DNA of 64,000 nucleotides from Corticium candelabrum (Eukaryota > Porifera > Homoscleromorpha > Homosclerophorida > Plakinidae). This document shows positions 14,396-27,461 of this stretch, one piece after another. The stretch spans positions 3,071,023 through 3,135,022 of the forward strand of contig NC_085091.1 of NCBI RefSeq assembly GCF_963422355.1, read 5' to 3'. The notes beneath the pieces are model-generated. The model saw nothing but the letters and a program-made list of their open reading frames with translations. It was not told the DNA's origin and searched no databases. The number at the start of each line of letters is the position of its first letter. Position 1 is the stretch's first letter. Position numbers and translations under genes: made by a program.

Positions 14396-17300
14396 GATGA
14401 TTACGGGTATGTACATGGATATGACAGCCTAAAGTTTGAGTTTTGTTGTTTTTAATTTTTAGTGATTGAAAAGGGGCATGGCGATCAGTATGCTCAAGAG
14501 TGCCTATACTATCGCGGTGTAGCGTATGAAATGAAAGGTGACAACCGTGACGCGTACCGAGACGTCATCGAGCTTCTTCGCTACAGCCCTAGGGTATCTT
14601 GATAAAGTACAGACCATGCTAAGTGATCCCAATTTAGTATTATGTCTACTTTTACATATCTGCAGCATCCAGAACTGTTGACACGGAGTGAAGTATTGAA
14701 ATCTATATTGGTAGACCTTTGTAGTAGCTGCAGCTCAAATCTAAACAATAATGACAATAATGACTATTATTATGTATTAGGGCATCAGCTTGTCTCGTCA
14801 ACCAGCTGCAGCTCCTTCTCGAACGAACATGGGCAAAGCAAAGAACAAGCGTTCTGGTCTGAGTGACAAGACATCGTCGAAAGATTCTGCTTTAGTTAAG
14901 GAAATGCAGAGTGAGTCTTTAATTGAAAGACCCGTTCAGACTGCTGCCACGAAGCCCCCGCCAAAAATGAAATACAACCGGGAAAAGAAGGTAAAAAAGA
15001 AGAACAAGAACAAGAAACGTAGTAAAGCAAAGGAAGGATTTGGAGGAAATCCCTCGACTTCGTCTAATGATCAGCAACCTTCAACTGAAAAATGCGACGC
15101 TTCACAGCCTTCTCTAGAGGACGGATATACCAGTAGTGAAGATGAAGATGAAGAAACTCCACATGCTGCTACTTGTAGTAGTGCAACTAAACGACCGGAT
15201 GAGTCTATTGGAGAAAGATTATATTTCTTTGCACAATCGACACCATCTGCTAATAGTAGCAAAAGACAAACAGCAGATAACGAAGATGCAACAAAGTCTC
15301 AACAAACGAAAGGAGCTTCTTTGCCTTCAGAGACTTTGAAATCGCAAGTAAGAAAACACTCTACGTTGCCAGAATGTTTCATTTTGGAACGAGTTATGTT
15401 ATTCATTGCTCTGATTTCTACAGAGAGGACTTTCTGGTTCTAAACCAAAAAGAAGAAGCAAGGAAATAGCTGAACTGCAACAGAAGCGGCAAGATGCGAT
15501 ACAGCAAAGAGTCGAAGAGCACAACGTGTTCGAAAGCACAGAACGAGAACAACGAGCTCAGAAACGGAAACACGAAGAGCAACTGGTCGGATCCAATTTC
15601 TGGTTTTAGAGATTAATATTTGAACAAATTGTTGGTATGTAGGCCAAAGCAGCTGAAAAATTGCAACACAAAGAGAAACCATTAGAACAGGCACAAAACG
15701 AGGCATGTCACAACGTTTCAGTTTTTATAATCATTTATGTAATTGCAAGTTGGTATTCTTTGAGTTCTATAGGTCGCAAAAAGACCTGAAAGTATTGTCT
15801 TTCAAGACGAAGCAATGTATGAAAGAATGCCCAGTAAGACACAAGCCAAATCTAGGTCTAAGGCAAGGCGTCAACGACAACCATTATATGTTGTAAAAAT
15901 TCCTGGAATCGTTGATGTCAGAAATTCTCGGAAAGCAGGGATTCGCACTGCAAGCTTATTGCCAGCAATACTGACTGGAGGTCAGCAGCTAGTAGTGAAC
16001 GAAACGGCTGTCTCGGCTCTGACGTCAGATGAAGAGAAGAGCAAAGATGACAAAAGCTTTACAGAAAGGAGACGCAAAGGAGTGACAGAGGTCACGGTTT
16101 CTTTTCTCTGTAAATGATTATCTAAGACCAAATGACGTCACAATTGTTTTCTTTTAGAAATCGTGGGAATTAGAAAGATTTAGCGTCCTGCTTAAGGTAA
16201 CCATGCTGCTATTATTATTGTTAGTGATATCATATCATAGTGTTTTATTGTGTCTTATCAGGAGACAGGTGATCGTATCATACGCTCCGGTATGTCAGGG
16301 TCTTTGTGATTGTACTTTCTCGCGCTCATATGGCATGGCTCTCTTTCTGCTTTCCTCAGTGCTACATCGCGGTACTTCACAAGCCTCATCTGCTTATTCA
16401 GAAACTCCGTCCGAATTTCAATTTAGTGAGGCCGTGTTGCGGCAGGGAAAGGTGGTGTGTTCAAAGTGTTTTAAGAAAAACGCAACTTTGAAGGAAAAGG
16501 ACTCCGTACTCAAAACATGTCCTGTTCATCGAGACACTGCATGGAATTCAATGTTGGTGTGGCCTTCAAAAGCTGGCTATGTTCCGATTCGGTCGAGACC
16601 AAGAAACGTTATCGTGCATTTTACTCTCTGCCGGTATCGTACTCGTTGCCATCTCGGTGAGAGATGTCTTTACCCGCACAGCGAAGAAGAACTGGAAGTG
16701 TGGACGCTGGACAGAGATGGAGGTAAACTCCGTAGATGGGAAGTTGCCTTACGCTTTATTCAGTTTCTCTGTTGTAGAGAGCTGGAAGTTTCGACATCCA
16801 AAGAAACTGTATCTTTGTGAAAGGTATACTTTAATAAGTGAGATTTGCAGTGTTCTCCCCAGGATCTTTTGGCGGCCAGCTCTGCCTTATTCCAGGCAAT
16901 TATGCTTTTAGGTAAAGTAGATCATCCAGATGCCAAGACTTGAGGATCTCAAAGTAAGCTTATTAAATTAATGAACTAAGAGAGCGGGTGGCATCTAATT
17001 GTGCGAACGAATTGTGCGAAACACTAATTAGCACTTTTACACCACTCATGCAGCCCTAACCATGCTTTCGCAGCTGGTGTTCACGTGCAAGTTGGTATAT
17101 ACGTGTACATGTCAGCGAAGTGCACGTGTCATGTCGGCGTCGCAGAGAACTATTGAGTCTTTCTTTACGAGCAACGCTGTCGACGAGAAAAACACCTGCA
17201 TTGTTGAAAGAAAAGGAGCGGCACTGATGAAGCACAGGACGATTGGAGTAGATCGCCAGTGACTAAATGATTTCCCATGGCTTCTGTAGTGAGGCAGCAA

Positions 17301-20300
17301 AGGAGACACTGTCATTGCTGTGCTCTATTTGTCGAAAGACACAATCTAGGACTAAAAGATTTGCACTAGGTAAAGCTATTTAGATTGATATCCCATGTAA
17401 AAACGATCACTGCCAAAGTCTACTAGAACATGAAAGCTGCTCGTGCCATGAATCCGCTGTCTCCATAGAAGCAACCCGCGCACTGTAGAGCGAGGACGAC
17501 GAAATTTCTTAGGCTTGACAGAGTGGAGCCTCATTGATCTGTAAAATATAGTTTAAACTGCCATTGGGCGTGGCATTGGGTAACGCCCACTTTACGGAGT
17601 ATTTCGCTCTGCCTTCTAAGATTTCTGGGAGAACACTCGATTTACTTAACTTAAATAGAGGAGTCGCAAGAATTTTGGGAATGTTTAGTTTCCGGGTGTG
17701 GAAGCATTGTTCCTCTGGTCGTAATTGTGAGTACGCCCATGGGAAAGACGAGCTAGACGAATGGCGAAAAAGAAAACATATATACCACAAACATCTGAAA
17801 GGTCGGGACGAAGACCCTAATGATAGAATTGCTCTACTTCTAAAACAAAAGGTAGCTGAAGAACTACGAGCAGCTCGAGACGGCTGCGGAAGCTTTGAAG
17901 ACTTGGTCTGAACCGTTATTCTACGTATTATTTTTTGTATTATTATTATATAGTCACTATATTTCTTTCAGATTGCTTTCAGTCCTCCCATGTTTGTCGT
18001 TGTATCTTGTGAACCAGACGACATTGTCTACATAACGTCTACCGATTGCACGGACGGCAGTAACTATAAACAATCATTTTTTCTGCAGTTAGATTACTTG
18101 CCTGAAGCTGTAAGGTTTTGTGGTGTTTTGTGTCTGTAATTTATGTATTATTGATGCGAGCTTGCGGTTGTTGTAGAAATGTCTCTTTCAAAAGGCGACA
18201 CTAATTGGAACTTCTGGCTGCTTTACATTTTTGCCTTCAAAGGATTATGTGTTGACCAGACCGGACAATTCAGAAATTGCTGCAAAAGAAACATCTTTAC
18301 GGAAAGGCAGCCATGTGCTGAAAATCGAGTTTACTTCACTCACTGAGCAATCATTTTGGCAAGACGTACTGCTTGATTTTGGCGTAAAGCCTTATCTAAT
18401 AAAGACTCTAAGAATTGAGATAGGAAATAGTGAGGAAATGAATTTGATCAAAGAGTTTTATCAACAGATGAAGAATCAGGCAGATGAGTGGACATTTGAT
18501 GCTGAAGATCTGTGTCAGGACTATATTGATCGCACAAGAATTGACGAGGAAGGCTTTAAAACGAAGCATGCTCTTCCTCAAGATCAAGAATTTATGTCAT
18601 TGATACATACAGCCTTAAACGAATCCTTGTCTATGGCTAACTACCGCTCACGTTTTCACACTCTTCTCTTTGTAGAAGAGATAGCAAGAGTTACTACTCT
18701 TAGCAGGTGACCATGTGCTGCATGTACGTTTGTGTCTGCAGTTGTTCGTGTTTGTTTGTTTCTTTGTTTGTTTGTGTTTGCATGTGAAAGGAAAGTCAAT
18801 GTTTTCAAACGAAATATTTTTTGATGTAGGTTCAATATACAAAGTACGACGATGAAAATTCGTCAAGATCCCGAAGGCACTTTGGGAGAAATCAATTTAC
18901 ATCACCGCCCTCCATCCAATTCAACGACTAGTGCATTTATTCGTCGTCTTAACGACTGTGTCGTGTTTGAATTAAAAATTCACAAAATACAAGGCGAAAT
19001 GCTGTCTCTTCTACTGCCACTCCAGTTCCTTATTGACACTGGCATTAAAAACAATTCTTACGTACAAGTTGATTTTCAACTTGCATTTGATAGAACCCAC
19101 TACATTAACTTACACGACGCTGTTGACTACCTGAACCGTGACATTGTATCACAACGTTTGATTGCAAATCCTCTTCACTCTAAAGCTTGCAATATCGATC
19201 TACGCCGGATGGTTTGCATCCGATCTAACCTTAACAGTGAACAACAGAAAGCAGTGCAACGAATTGTGTGTCAACGTGGAACTTTTCCCGTTATTGTCAA
19301 TGGTCCGTTTGGAACGGGGAAAACGCATCTTTTAGCGGAAGCAGTCCGAATCATTCTTGGTCGCTCCACTGACTGTCGCATTCTGATTTGCACTCAATCG
19401 AATCATGCTGCAGACCTTTATGTCACGAAAGTCGACGATTTTATTCAGCAGCAATCGCGTGCAACCGTTCATCTTCACAGAATTTACTACAGACATTACA
19501 ACCCAAATCGTATTGATCGTAACATTTTCAATGTCGTCTATCGCCATTGCAAATTTGAAAACAATCAATTTATTATGCCAGACAAAAAGACTCTAGAAAA
19601 GTCGGATCGTCTAGTCGTCATTACGACTCTTGTTACTTCAATGCAGTTGAGAAAGCTCGAGCTCCCGGAACGATTTTTTACTCACATTTTTATAGATGAA
19701 GCGGCTCAAGCTACGGAGCCGGAAACAATAGCAGCTCTCGGCTTTGCAAGTGACAGAACGTGTGTTGTTATGGCTGGCGATCACAAACAGGTATGTCTAG
19801 TAATAATATATATGTCTAGTAATAATATTCTTGTATTGTTTTGTAATAACTTGTATTATTTTATGTTCATTGAATGCTGTTATGGTTTAGATTAATCCTC
19901 CTATTCATTCACCTGTGGCACGAATGGGCAAGCTTCATTACTCTCTCTTTCGTCGTTTGTACAAAGAATTACCCACTGTACTAGATCTTAAAGTTGATTT
20001 AGTCGTCAATTACCGTTGCCACTGGAACATTCTCAATATATCATCTCGTCTATTCTACCACACTGATGTTGTAGACGAAAGCAACGCTAAGGGTCCACAA
20101 ACTTGTCATCCAAAGTTTCCACCAGTCAGCTTCTGTGCTACGTCTAAAACTCAGTCAAAGCAAGCAGGATATGATGGATCGTACTACAATCCTAAAGAAG
20201 CTGAAGCTGTTGTCAAGCACGTAAAGGAAATATTAGATGATTGGCCGTGGTGGCCTTACAAAGACAACGATCTATGTGTTATTACAAGTGAAAGATGGCA

Positions 20301-23300
20301 GGTAGTTTATTGTGAATTGAAATACTTTGAAACTAGCAAGAGATCTTCTTAATAAACATGTGTTTAGGCTCGCTATGTTAGGGTTCTTCTACGAGACTTT
20401 GACAAGAGAGTCGACGTATTGACTGCTGGTGTTGTTCAAGGCGAGACGAAGTCGATGCATCTAGTTTTAGTTGTTGTTGTTAACGTTCTTGTTTGTATGG
20501 CAGGTCGTCAGTTCCGAGCTTGCGTCATAAGTACGGTTCTGACAGCAGACGGATTTCGCGAACGCGGCAGCTCGGACGAAAGCGACTTCTTATCAAATGC
20601 CAAGCTACTCAACACTGCCATCACACGAGCTCAGTCTCTCGTTCTCGTCGTCGGAGATCCCTTATGCTTGTGCACGTGCGGAAAACTCGATCAGTTATGG
20701 CTGCAGTACATTGCCTATTGCCATGACAACGGAGGATGTTTCGGATCGACTTCATTCGAAGAGCTTCAAATGACGTTGGGAATCCTCAACACAAAACTGA
20801 ATCCGGAATCGCAGGAGTTTTTTCCTGCTTCAGATAGCCCAGCACTTTTCTCTCGACGTGTCGACAACACCATAAGAACTTCTACGGATAAAATTTCAGC
20901 GTGGAGTAGCCGACAACAGAGGAGTGTCGCCTACAATAACGATTCGGACGACGACATGGTAGAAGAGTATCGGCGTCGAGTGGCACAAAACAAGATGGAA
21001 CGCGACGGACTGCAACCGTCTTCTAAAGCGACCGTGCAACCGGTCGAAAAGGGAAGAGGATACGAATGGAAAATTGTCGACCATTCAACAGTTGACGATC
21101 GAGTAAAGTACGAAAGCTGGGTTCGATATGAAAAGCACTTGAGAGGAAATGCTCGTTTTGAGGCGATCAAACGAGAGCCAAACAAATATCTGCGCTGTCA
21201 CCTACGTGTGACAAACGATGACGACGCTGTTGCCGTCGCTAACAGCAAGTCTGACATGGAGATATTGATCAGAGGATGGAAGAGAAGAAATCGATCTTTT
21301 GATGGAGAAGAAGTTCTCGTAATGTTAGACGACACGTCTCTTGATCGAAAAGAGATCACGTTGCACAACGGTACGGTTGTTGGTATCTTCCAGGAGGAAA
21401 GACCGCGTGAGTGGGTGTGTGTTCTATCTAAACGAGACAAAAATATATTGTTGCCGTTGGACAAATCGTTTCCTTGCATAATCAATCTTCCGCGGAACGT
21501 TGAAGAGAACGGAATTGCGATTTTCAATAGACAACCGAGGAGAGATAGGTCTACTTCCATCGAGCCGATTAACTTTATTCCTGTGAGAGAGGCGTCGGAC
21601 AAACTTTTTATTGTTCAATTTCTAAAGTGGAGAATCGACTGCATGCACCCGTTAGGCATTGTTGTTGAAGTCTTACCTTTTGCTGCGACGTTAGAATCTG
21701 GGATAGACATTTTGTCTCGCCAATATTTCCCAATCAGATTGGACGATGAATTGAGTCAACAAGCTGAGAACGACGTGGAGTCATTTTCACCCTTTATTTC
21801 AAGTGAGGAGTATTCTGCTCGTGACATGCCGTTGACAAATGCTTTTACCATCGATTCAGAAACCTCCACCGACTTAGACGATGCCTTAAGCTTTGAGCAA
21901 GACGCAGAGACCGGGAGACGTCGGGTCTCTGTTTACATTTCCGACGTCTCGTATTTTTGTCGTTTCGGATCGAGTCTCGATTATTACGCATTTACAATGG
22001 GGACGACGTACTACGACCAAGAAGGTCGAAGAAAACGCAACATGTTACCACAACGGCTCAGCTCGGATCTCTTGAGCCTTCTACCTGGTGTCGATCGTCT
22101 GGCAATCCGCGTTCGTTTCGATTTTGATCGGAAAGCCAAGTTAGTTCGATTTGACTTCAGTCGATGTATTGTTCGCTCAAAGTGCAAACTCTCTTACGAA
22201 ATAGCTGAAAAGATTATCAGCGGAAGCTTACCTGCCACGATTGACGAAGAATTGGCTCACGAAATTCGACGTCTTTATGATTTGAGTTTTTGTTTAAGGC
22301 GTCAACGGTTAGGCGGAACGAGGTACCATTTGCAAAACAGAGACACTGCAGGGTGTCAGCGAGCGCATGCCATGGTAGAAGAGTTTATGCTGCTGACTAA
22401 CAAAACAGTGGCAGAGAGTTTGATTAAGAAATGTCGCGCGATCACTCCACTAATCGCACAAGGCTCTCCAGACTCTGCCAAAGTCGAAGAATGGATCAAA
22501 TTATTTGGAGCCTACTTTGATTCCTCGTGTGCACTTAGTGAAATCGCCAACAAACTGATTATTTTTTCTCAGCTTACGACATCTGCTGAAGGTTCATGCG
22601 GGTCTATTATGGTATCTCGACGGCAGTGGCATGAAATTCAATTAGCAACAAAGATAGAAGATGACTCTCACCGTCGACATCAGCTACGTCTATTGTTATG
22701 CACAGAGTCGCTCTATCCTCAGCTAGCCATAGCGCATACGGGATACCATCGATGTCTTAAGCGAGCTTTGTATGTTTGCGCTGATCACAATGACGAGACG
22801 ATTCTTCGGCACGATCAACTGGGATATCAATATTACACTCATTTTACTTCTCCGATCCGTCGTTATATCGACATCGTTGTACACCGTTTACTGATAGCTC
22901 ATGTTATCTGTTCAGAAGACAATGACGGAAATCTCTATACTGAAGAAAAAATTCAGAAGATATGTTGTCATTGCTCGAGAACTCGTGCTTTAGCTCAACG
23001 GTATCAGCGAGAAATGGATCTGTTTGGCTTTAGCTGTACAGCCTTCAACAGTCCTGTCCTTACGACAGCCGTTGTACGGTCGGTATCGGCGGGATCGATG
23101 GAATTGTATTTTCCCGACTATCCTAATCTAACTGGAAAAGCAACAGAAATACGATTTTCGGCTCTGAATCCTAAGCAGGTTTTGACAGCTGAGGATGGTA
23201 CTGTAACGGTCACGTGGTCTATTAAAGTTGTTCAGCATCCTTTACTAACTGAAAAGAAGCAATACAGAAACATACTTCCTCACGACGACTACTACAGTAT

Positions 23301-26300
23301 ACCGATTTTTGAGTGGAAGCAGTTACTTCTTTCTGCGTTGTCAGAGAAAAGCGAAACCGATGATCTGATTCGGCGTGTCCGGCACATCGAAAACAGCTTC
23401 CATCTTCCTAGTCAGTCTTTTGACGCTCGAGACGAAGCTTATTCTAAAACTGACACAGGCAAAGAAGTTATTGTTGATTCAACACACAAGGGTTACGACG
23501 ACGTCTCCGATTCACCCGATTCGGATGAATACTTTACATGTGATGATGATATGACAATGAGCGACGAGAGTGCAGACGAAGACAAGTTGCAGGGACCTGA
23601 ACTGCCGCAAAAGAAACTGGTGCAGCGCAGTCGAATGGACACACTGACGCCCTGTCTAAGCGAGAAACCAAAACGGAGTCATAGGAAGCGATTTTGTTCA
23701 ATATCACAGGAATACATGACCGGTAGTCTCTTTTCGCTGCAACTTAGCGCGCGTATCCGTCGCGGAATGCTGAGACCAGTTATTCAACTTTTTCCCTTGC
23801 CGAGTAGCGCACCGACCGCCGTTTGTGTGGAGCATTACAGCAAACCAGCTGATTGCTTTGTCGAGAGTCTTCCTCACGGTCACAATGCCTCAAGAGACCA
23901 TTACCACGATATTATAGACTATCGCAATTCCTGGTTACCTGTTGTGGACCACGAGTCTGCAACATCTTGTGTCAAGGACTCTTCAGACTACGTGTTAGTA
24001 AACGGTACAGCTGTACGTTGGCAAAGGAATTCAGAAGAAATCAGCCCTATCGGGTACATTTCAATGACATCTGAATTTTCAAGGAAATACAGTTTGGGAT
24101 GTAGGGAAGGTGACTTTCTTTGCTTGCGTTATAGCGACATGGTCACTGAGAAATCCAACTTTTGCGTCGATGGAAGCAAAGTAGATAGCTTGGAAAAGGG
24201 AGGTTCTTCTAAAGAAGTTGTACACACAGACACTGATCAATGCGTTGTACACTGCAGAGTCGTCAGCATGGTGGATGTAAAACCTGAAATTAAGGATGCT
24301 CCGTGTCTGCAGTTATTGGAAGTAAAGGCTTCTGGCGAACGACAAGTCCTTCCAGAAATTTTGTTTAATAGCGAAGTACCCGTTCTGTGCACCGCTCAAT
24401 TTATACCACAGACTCTGCCGTTTATGAGAATGAGACAAGCATTGCAAACGGTTTGTTTAGGGAACTACAGCAACGATGCTGTAACGAATCTCTGCACAGG
24501 TGATTTTTCTAACGTTTCATTTAACTGTTGCTACAGCGGAAGTACATCAGGTTGTGAATAAGATTGTCCATCGTTAGCGATCGAAGTCGAGTATAATGTG
24601 AGTGTAACTGTTGCGTTTAGAGAGTGAAAGAATGGCTATGTCTGAAGGATTGTCGTTGTCTCAATCACGTCGACCGCTGAACGAGAGTCAGTTTATTGCA
24701 GTGAAACTGGCCATGAAACAAGACATTACTCTAATACAAGGACCACCAGGTACCTATTTTTAATTCGAGCATACGTGCAATTACTGTTTATTTCTTGGTG
24801 CACTCCTCTACCGTAGTGTCTTTCTTTACACTTGTAAATGGAAATTTATTAACTTTTGTTTTATCAGGCACTGGCAAAACAGTGACTGGAGCTCACATAG
24901 CGGTTCACTTTTTACGCCAACGCGGCAGGAGCAATGGAATGAGCAGTGACGATAAGGTTCGCGTGTTGTACTGTTGTCCGTCCAATCAGACAGTAGACGA
25001 TATCACAGGTACTACTATTTGAAGTGTATTGTGGACAGCATTGCATTACTGTGTAACCATGTTTCTCATGTTTCTCTAACAGATCGTCTCAAGAACGGTT
25101 CTAGATCAATAAAAATATTACGAGTTTATGGAGAAGGAATTGAAAAGAAACGTTTTCCTGGAGTCTCGATATTTGAAGAGTTTGCTTCTCCATCCAACAA
25201 GCAGCTGACAGTAGACACCAGACGACACAAAGACGTTGCTTTGCATTACAGAATTCGTAACAAAGCAACGTCGTCGTACGCAGAGTCTATTAAGACATAC
25301 GAAGATGAGTTTAAACAACTGAAGATGAAAAAGGAGTTGCCTACCGAAAACCAGATCAGTCGCTATAAATTCATCGTTTCATCTGCTGAACAAGAGCAGA
25401 TTGATAGGGCGGACGTACTTCTCTGTACTTGCATTCAGGCGGGCAGTCCGAGAATGGCAAAGAAATCTGTTGCTTTGTGTATCGTCGACGAGGCAGGTCA
25501 AAGTCTTGAACCTGAAACTCTTGTGGCTATTTCTCGAGCCAGAAGGATTGTACTGATAGGAGATCATAAACAGTTGCAACCTGTCGTGCTGAACAGAAGG
25601 ATACAAAGTCAGCTGTCTCGCTCCATGTTTGAGCGTATTGCTGAAAGTGCATCAGTGAAGGAAAAGAATCGAGTTCACATGCTAAACGTTCAATACCGGA
25701 TGGTAAAGAAACCGCTATAGTGCTATAAATTGAGCGCATGCGCATGATCATTACGGTCTTTTTGGTTATCTAATTTATTTATTTATTTATCATTTTGTCT
25801 ATTTAGCACTACGATATCTGTCAATTTCCATCCGAACATTTTTACGATGGAAGACTCGAGACGGCTTGGGAAGTAGGAGAACGTCCTTTAGACGGAATCA
25901 ACTTCTGGAATCGCTTATATCCTGAGTCGAAGGTCGGTCGTAAAAGTCAGAGGAGAAAATGTTTTATTCACGTCGAGGGAGAAGAAAGAACGAATCTCGT
26001 GTCCGGTGAAGGAACGGGAGGCGAAGAATCGAAGTACAATCCGATAGAAGCTGTCGTGGTGGTAAGCTGACTTTTGCTAATATTTAATGTGACGTACTAA
26101 TATTTCACTGGAAGAGATGGACACACTATACATGACGGATTGTATGTTGTACATGCGGATGAGGTAACTGCACTTGCTGGTCTGGGTGATGAAAAGGTTT
26201 GAACACACATACTCACACACTACTTTGATGGTGGACACAATATGATGTTTATCGTTAGTTACCGCTTTTGTAAATTTTGCGTACATCGACTTTCGACTTT

Positions 26301-27365
26301 GCATTTCGCTGCCGTTTAACGATTTCTGGGACGGTGTGTTTTCAAGTGACAGTCAGTAATGATACAGGACGAAAAATAGTTTTTATGACATGCAGCTACA
26401 AATTGCCCTGCAGAAGTAAGATCTGTACTGCTAGACAATTTCAGTAGAAGGAGAATTGCTACGTAAGTTTCGTATGCGGCAGGAGTTGCCAACTGGCGCT
26501 ATTGTGCCACAGGCGGCACCAGAGACTGGTCTTGGGCACCAAGCAAGCAAACACTTGGCAGCAAGGCTTGAAACCACTCTAACAGACAGTGACGTCACGA
26601 CTGTGACCGAAGAGGGGTGATTCCGTAAACACAAAGCTTCGCGAATATGTCAGTCGTCATGTGTCTGTGTCACTGCCTACCTGTCTGTCTGCATGCATGT
26701 ATCTAGTATGTGTCGTGATGATCCATGCATACGTGAGTATGTATGCATGTATGTATATGTATATGTATAAATAAATGTATATACAGTATGTACGTACTAC
26801 GTGTGTATGTAGGTAGGTAGGTAGGTACCGTAGCCTCACACCAGTCTTATTGTGGACGTGTCATTTTCATTGGGCACCGGGATTTGTTCCTGATGCCACA
26901 CCAAGGCACAAGCCTTATCCAAACTCCCCCTCCCCTTAATGCAGTAAATGGCACGCAGTGTGACCTTCTTTATCACGCTCTTCAGATAAACGTCGTAGAG
27001 AGAATGAGACGACACCAATGCAGAGCGTCAGACATCCGTGTCATAACTCCATACACAGCTCAGAAAGCTTGCATCGAAAATCTCTTAGCACGGTCACCAC
27101 AAACCGAAAACGTTGAAGTATCATCTGTCTTTGCTAGTCAAGGTATTGATATTTAAGTGGTATCTTCATTAATACATAATTGTTGCATTGTTTCTCAGGC
27201 AGTGAATCCGAGTTCATTATTTTGTCAACAGTCCGTTCTTTACCAAAGCAAGATCTAGTCGATTTTTGCTCTAAGAAATGGATGAGAGAACATTTCGGAT
27301 TTATTGCGGACGAACATCAAATGAACGTTGCTCTTACGAGAGCAAAGCAAGGCTTGATCATAGTT

Positions 27366-27461
<96 letters not shown>

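Noticed and set aside
16579..16911. Alternative 110-residue frame over exons 19-20
   Set aside because: It follows the correct frame only after the 55-nt intron. Splicing switches frame between exon 19 and 20 and accounts for both reading frames.
20419..24561. A stand-alone 1,380-residue gene starting at 20419 and ending at the TAA at 24561
   Set aside because: It starts within helicase 1, reads through a 63-nt GC-AG intron, and its stop lies after a phase-compatible donor leading to helicase 2. It is exon 26-27 of a larger gene. The same applies to 59632-63564.
26657..26839. Minus-strand frame rich in Tyr/Ile/His
   Set aside because: It is a translation of GTAT-type simple sequence in intron 31.
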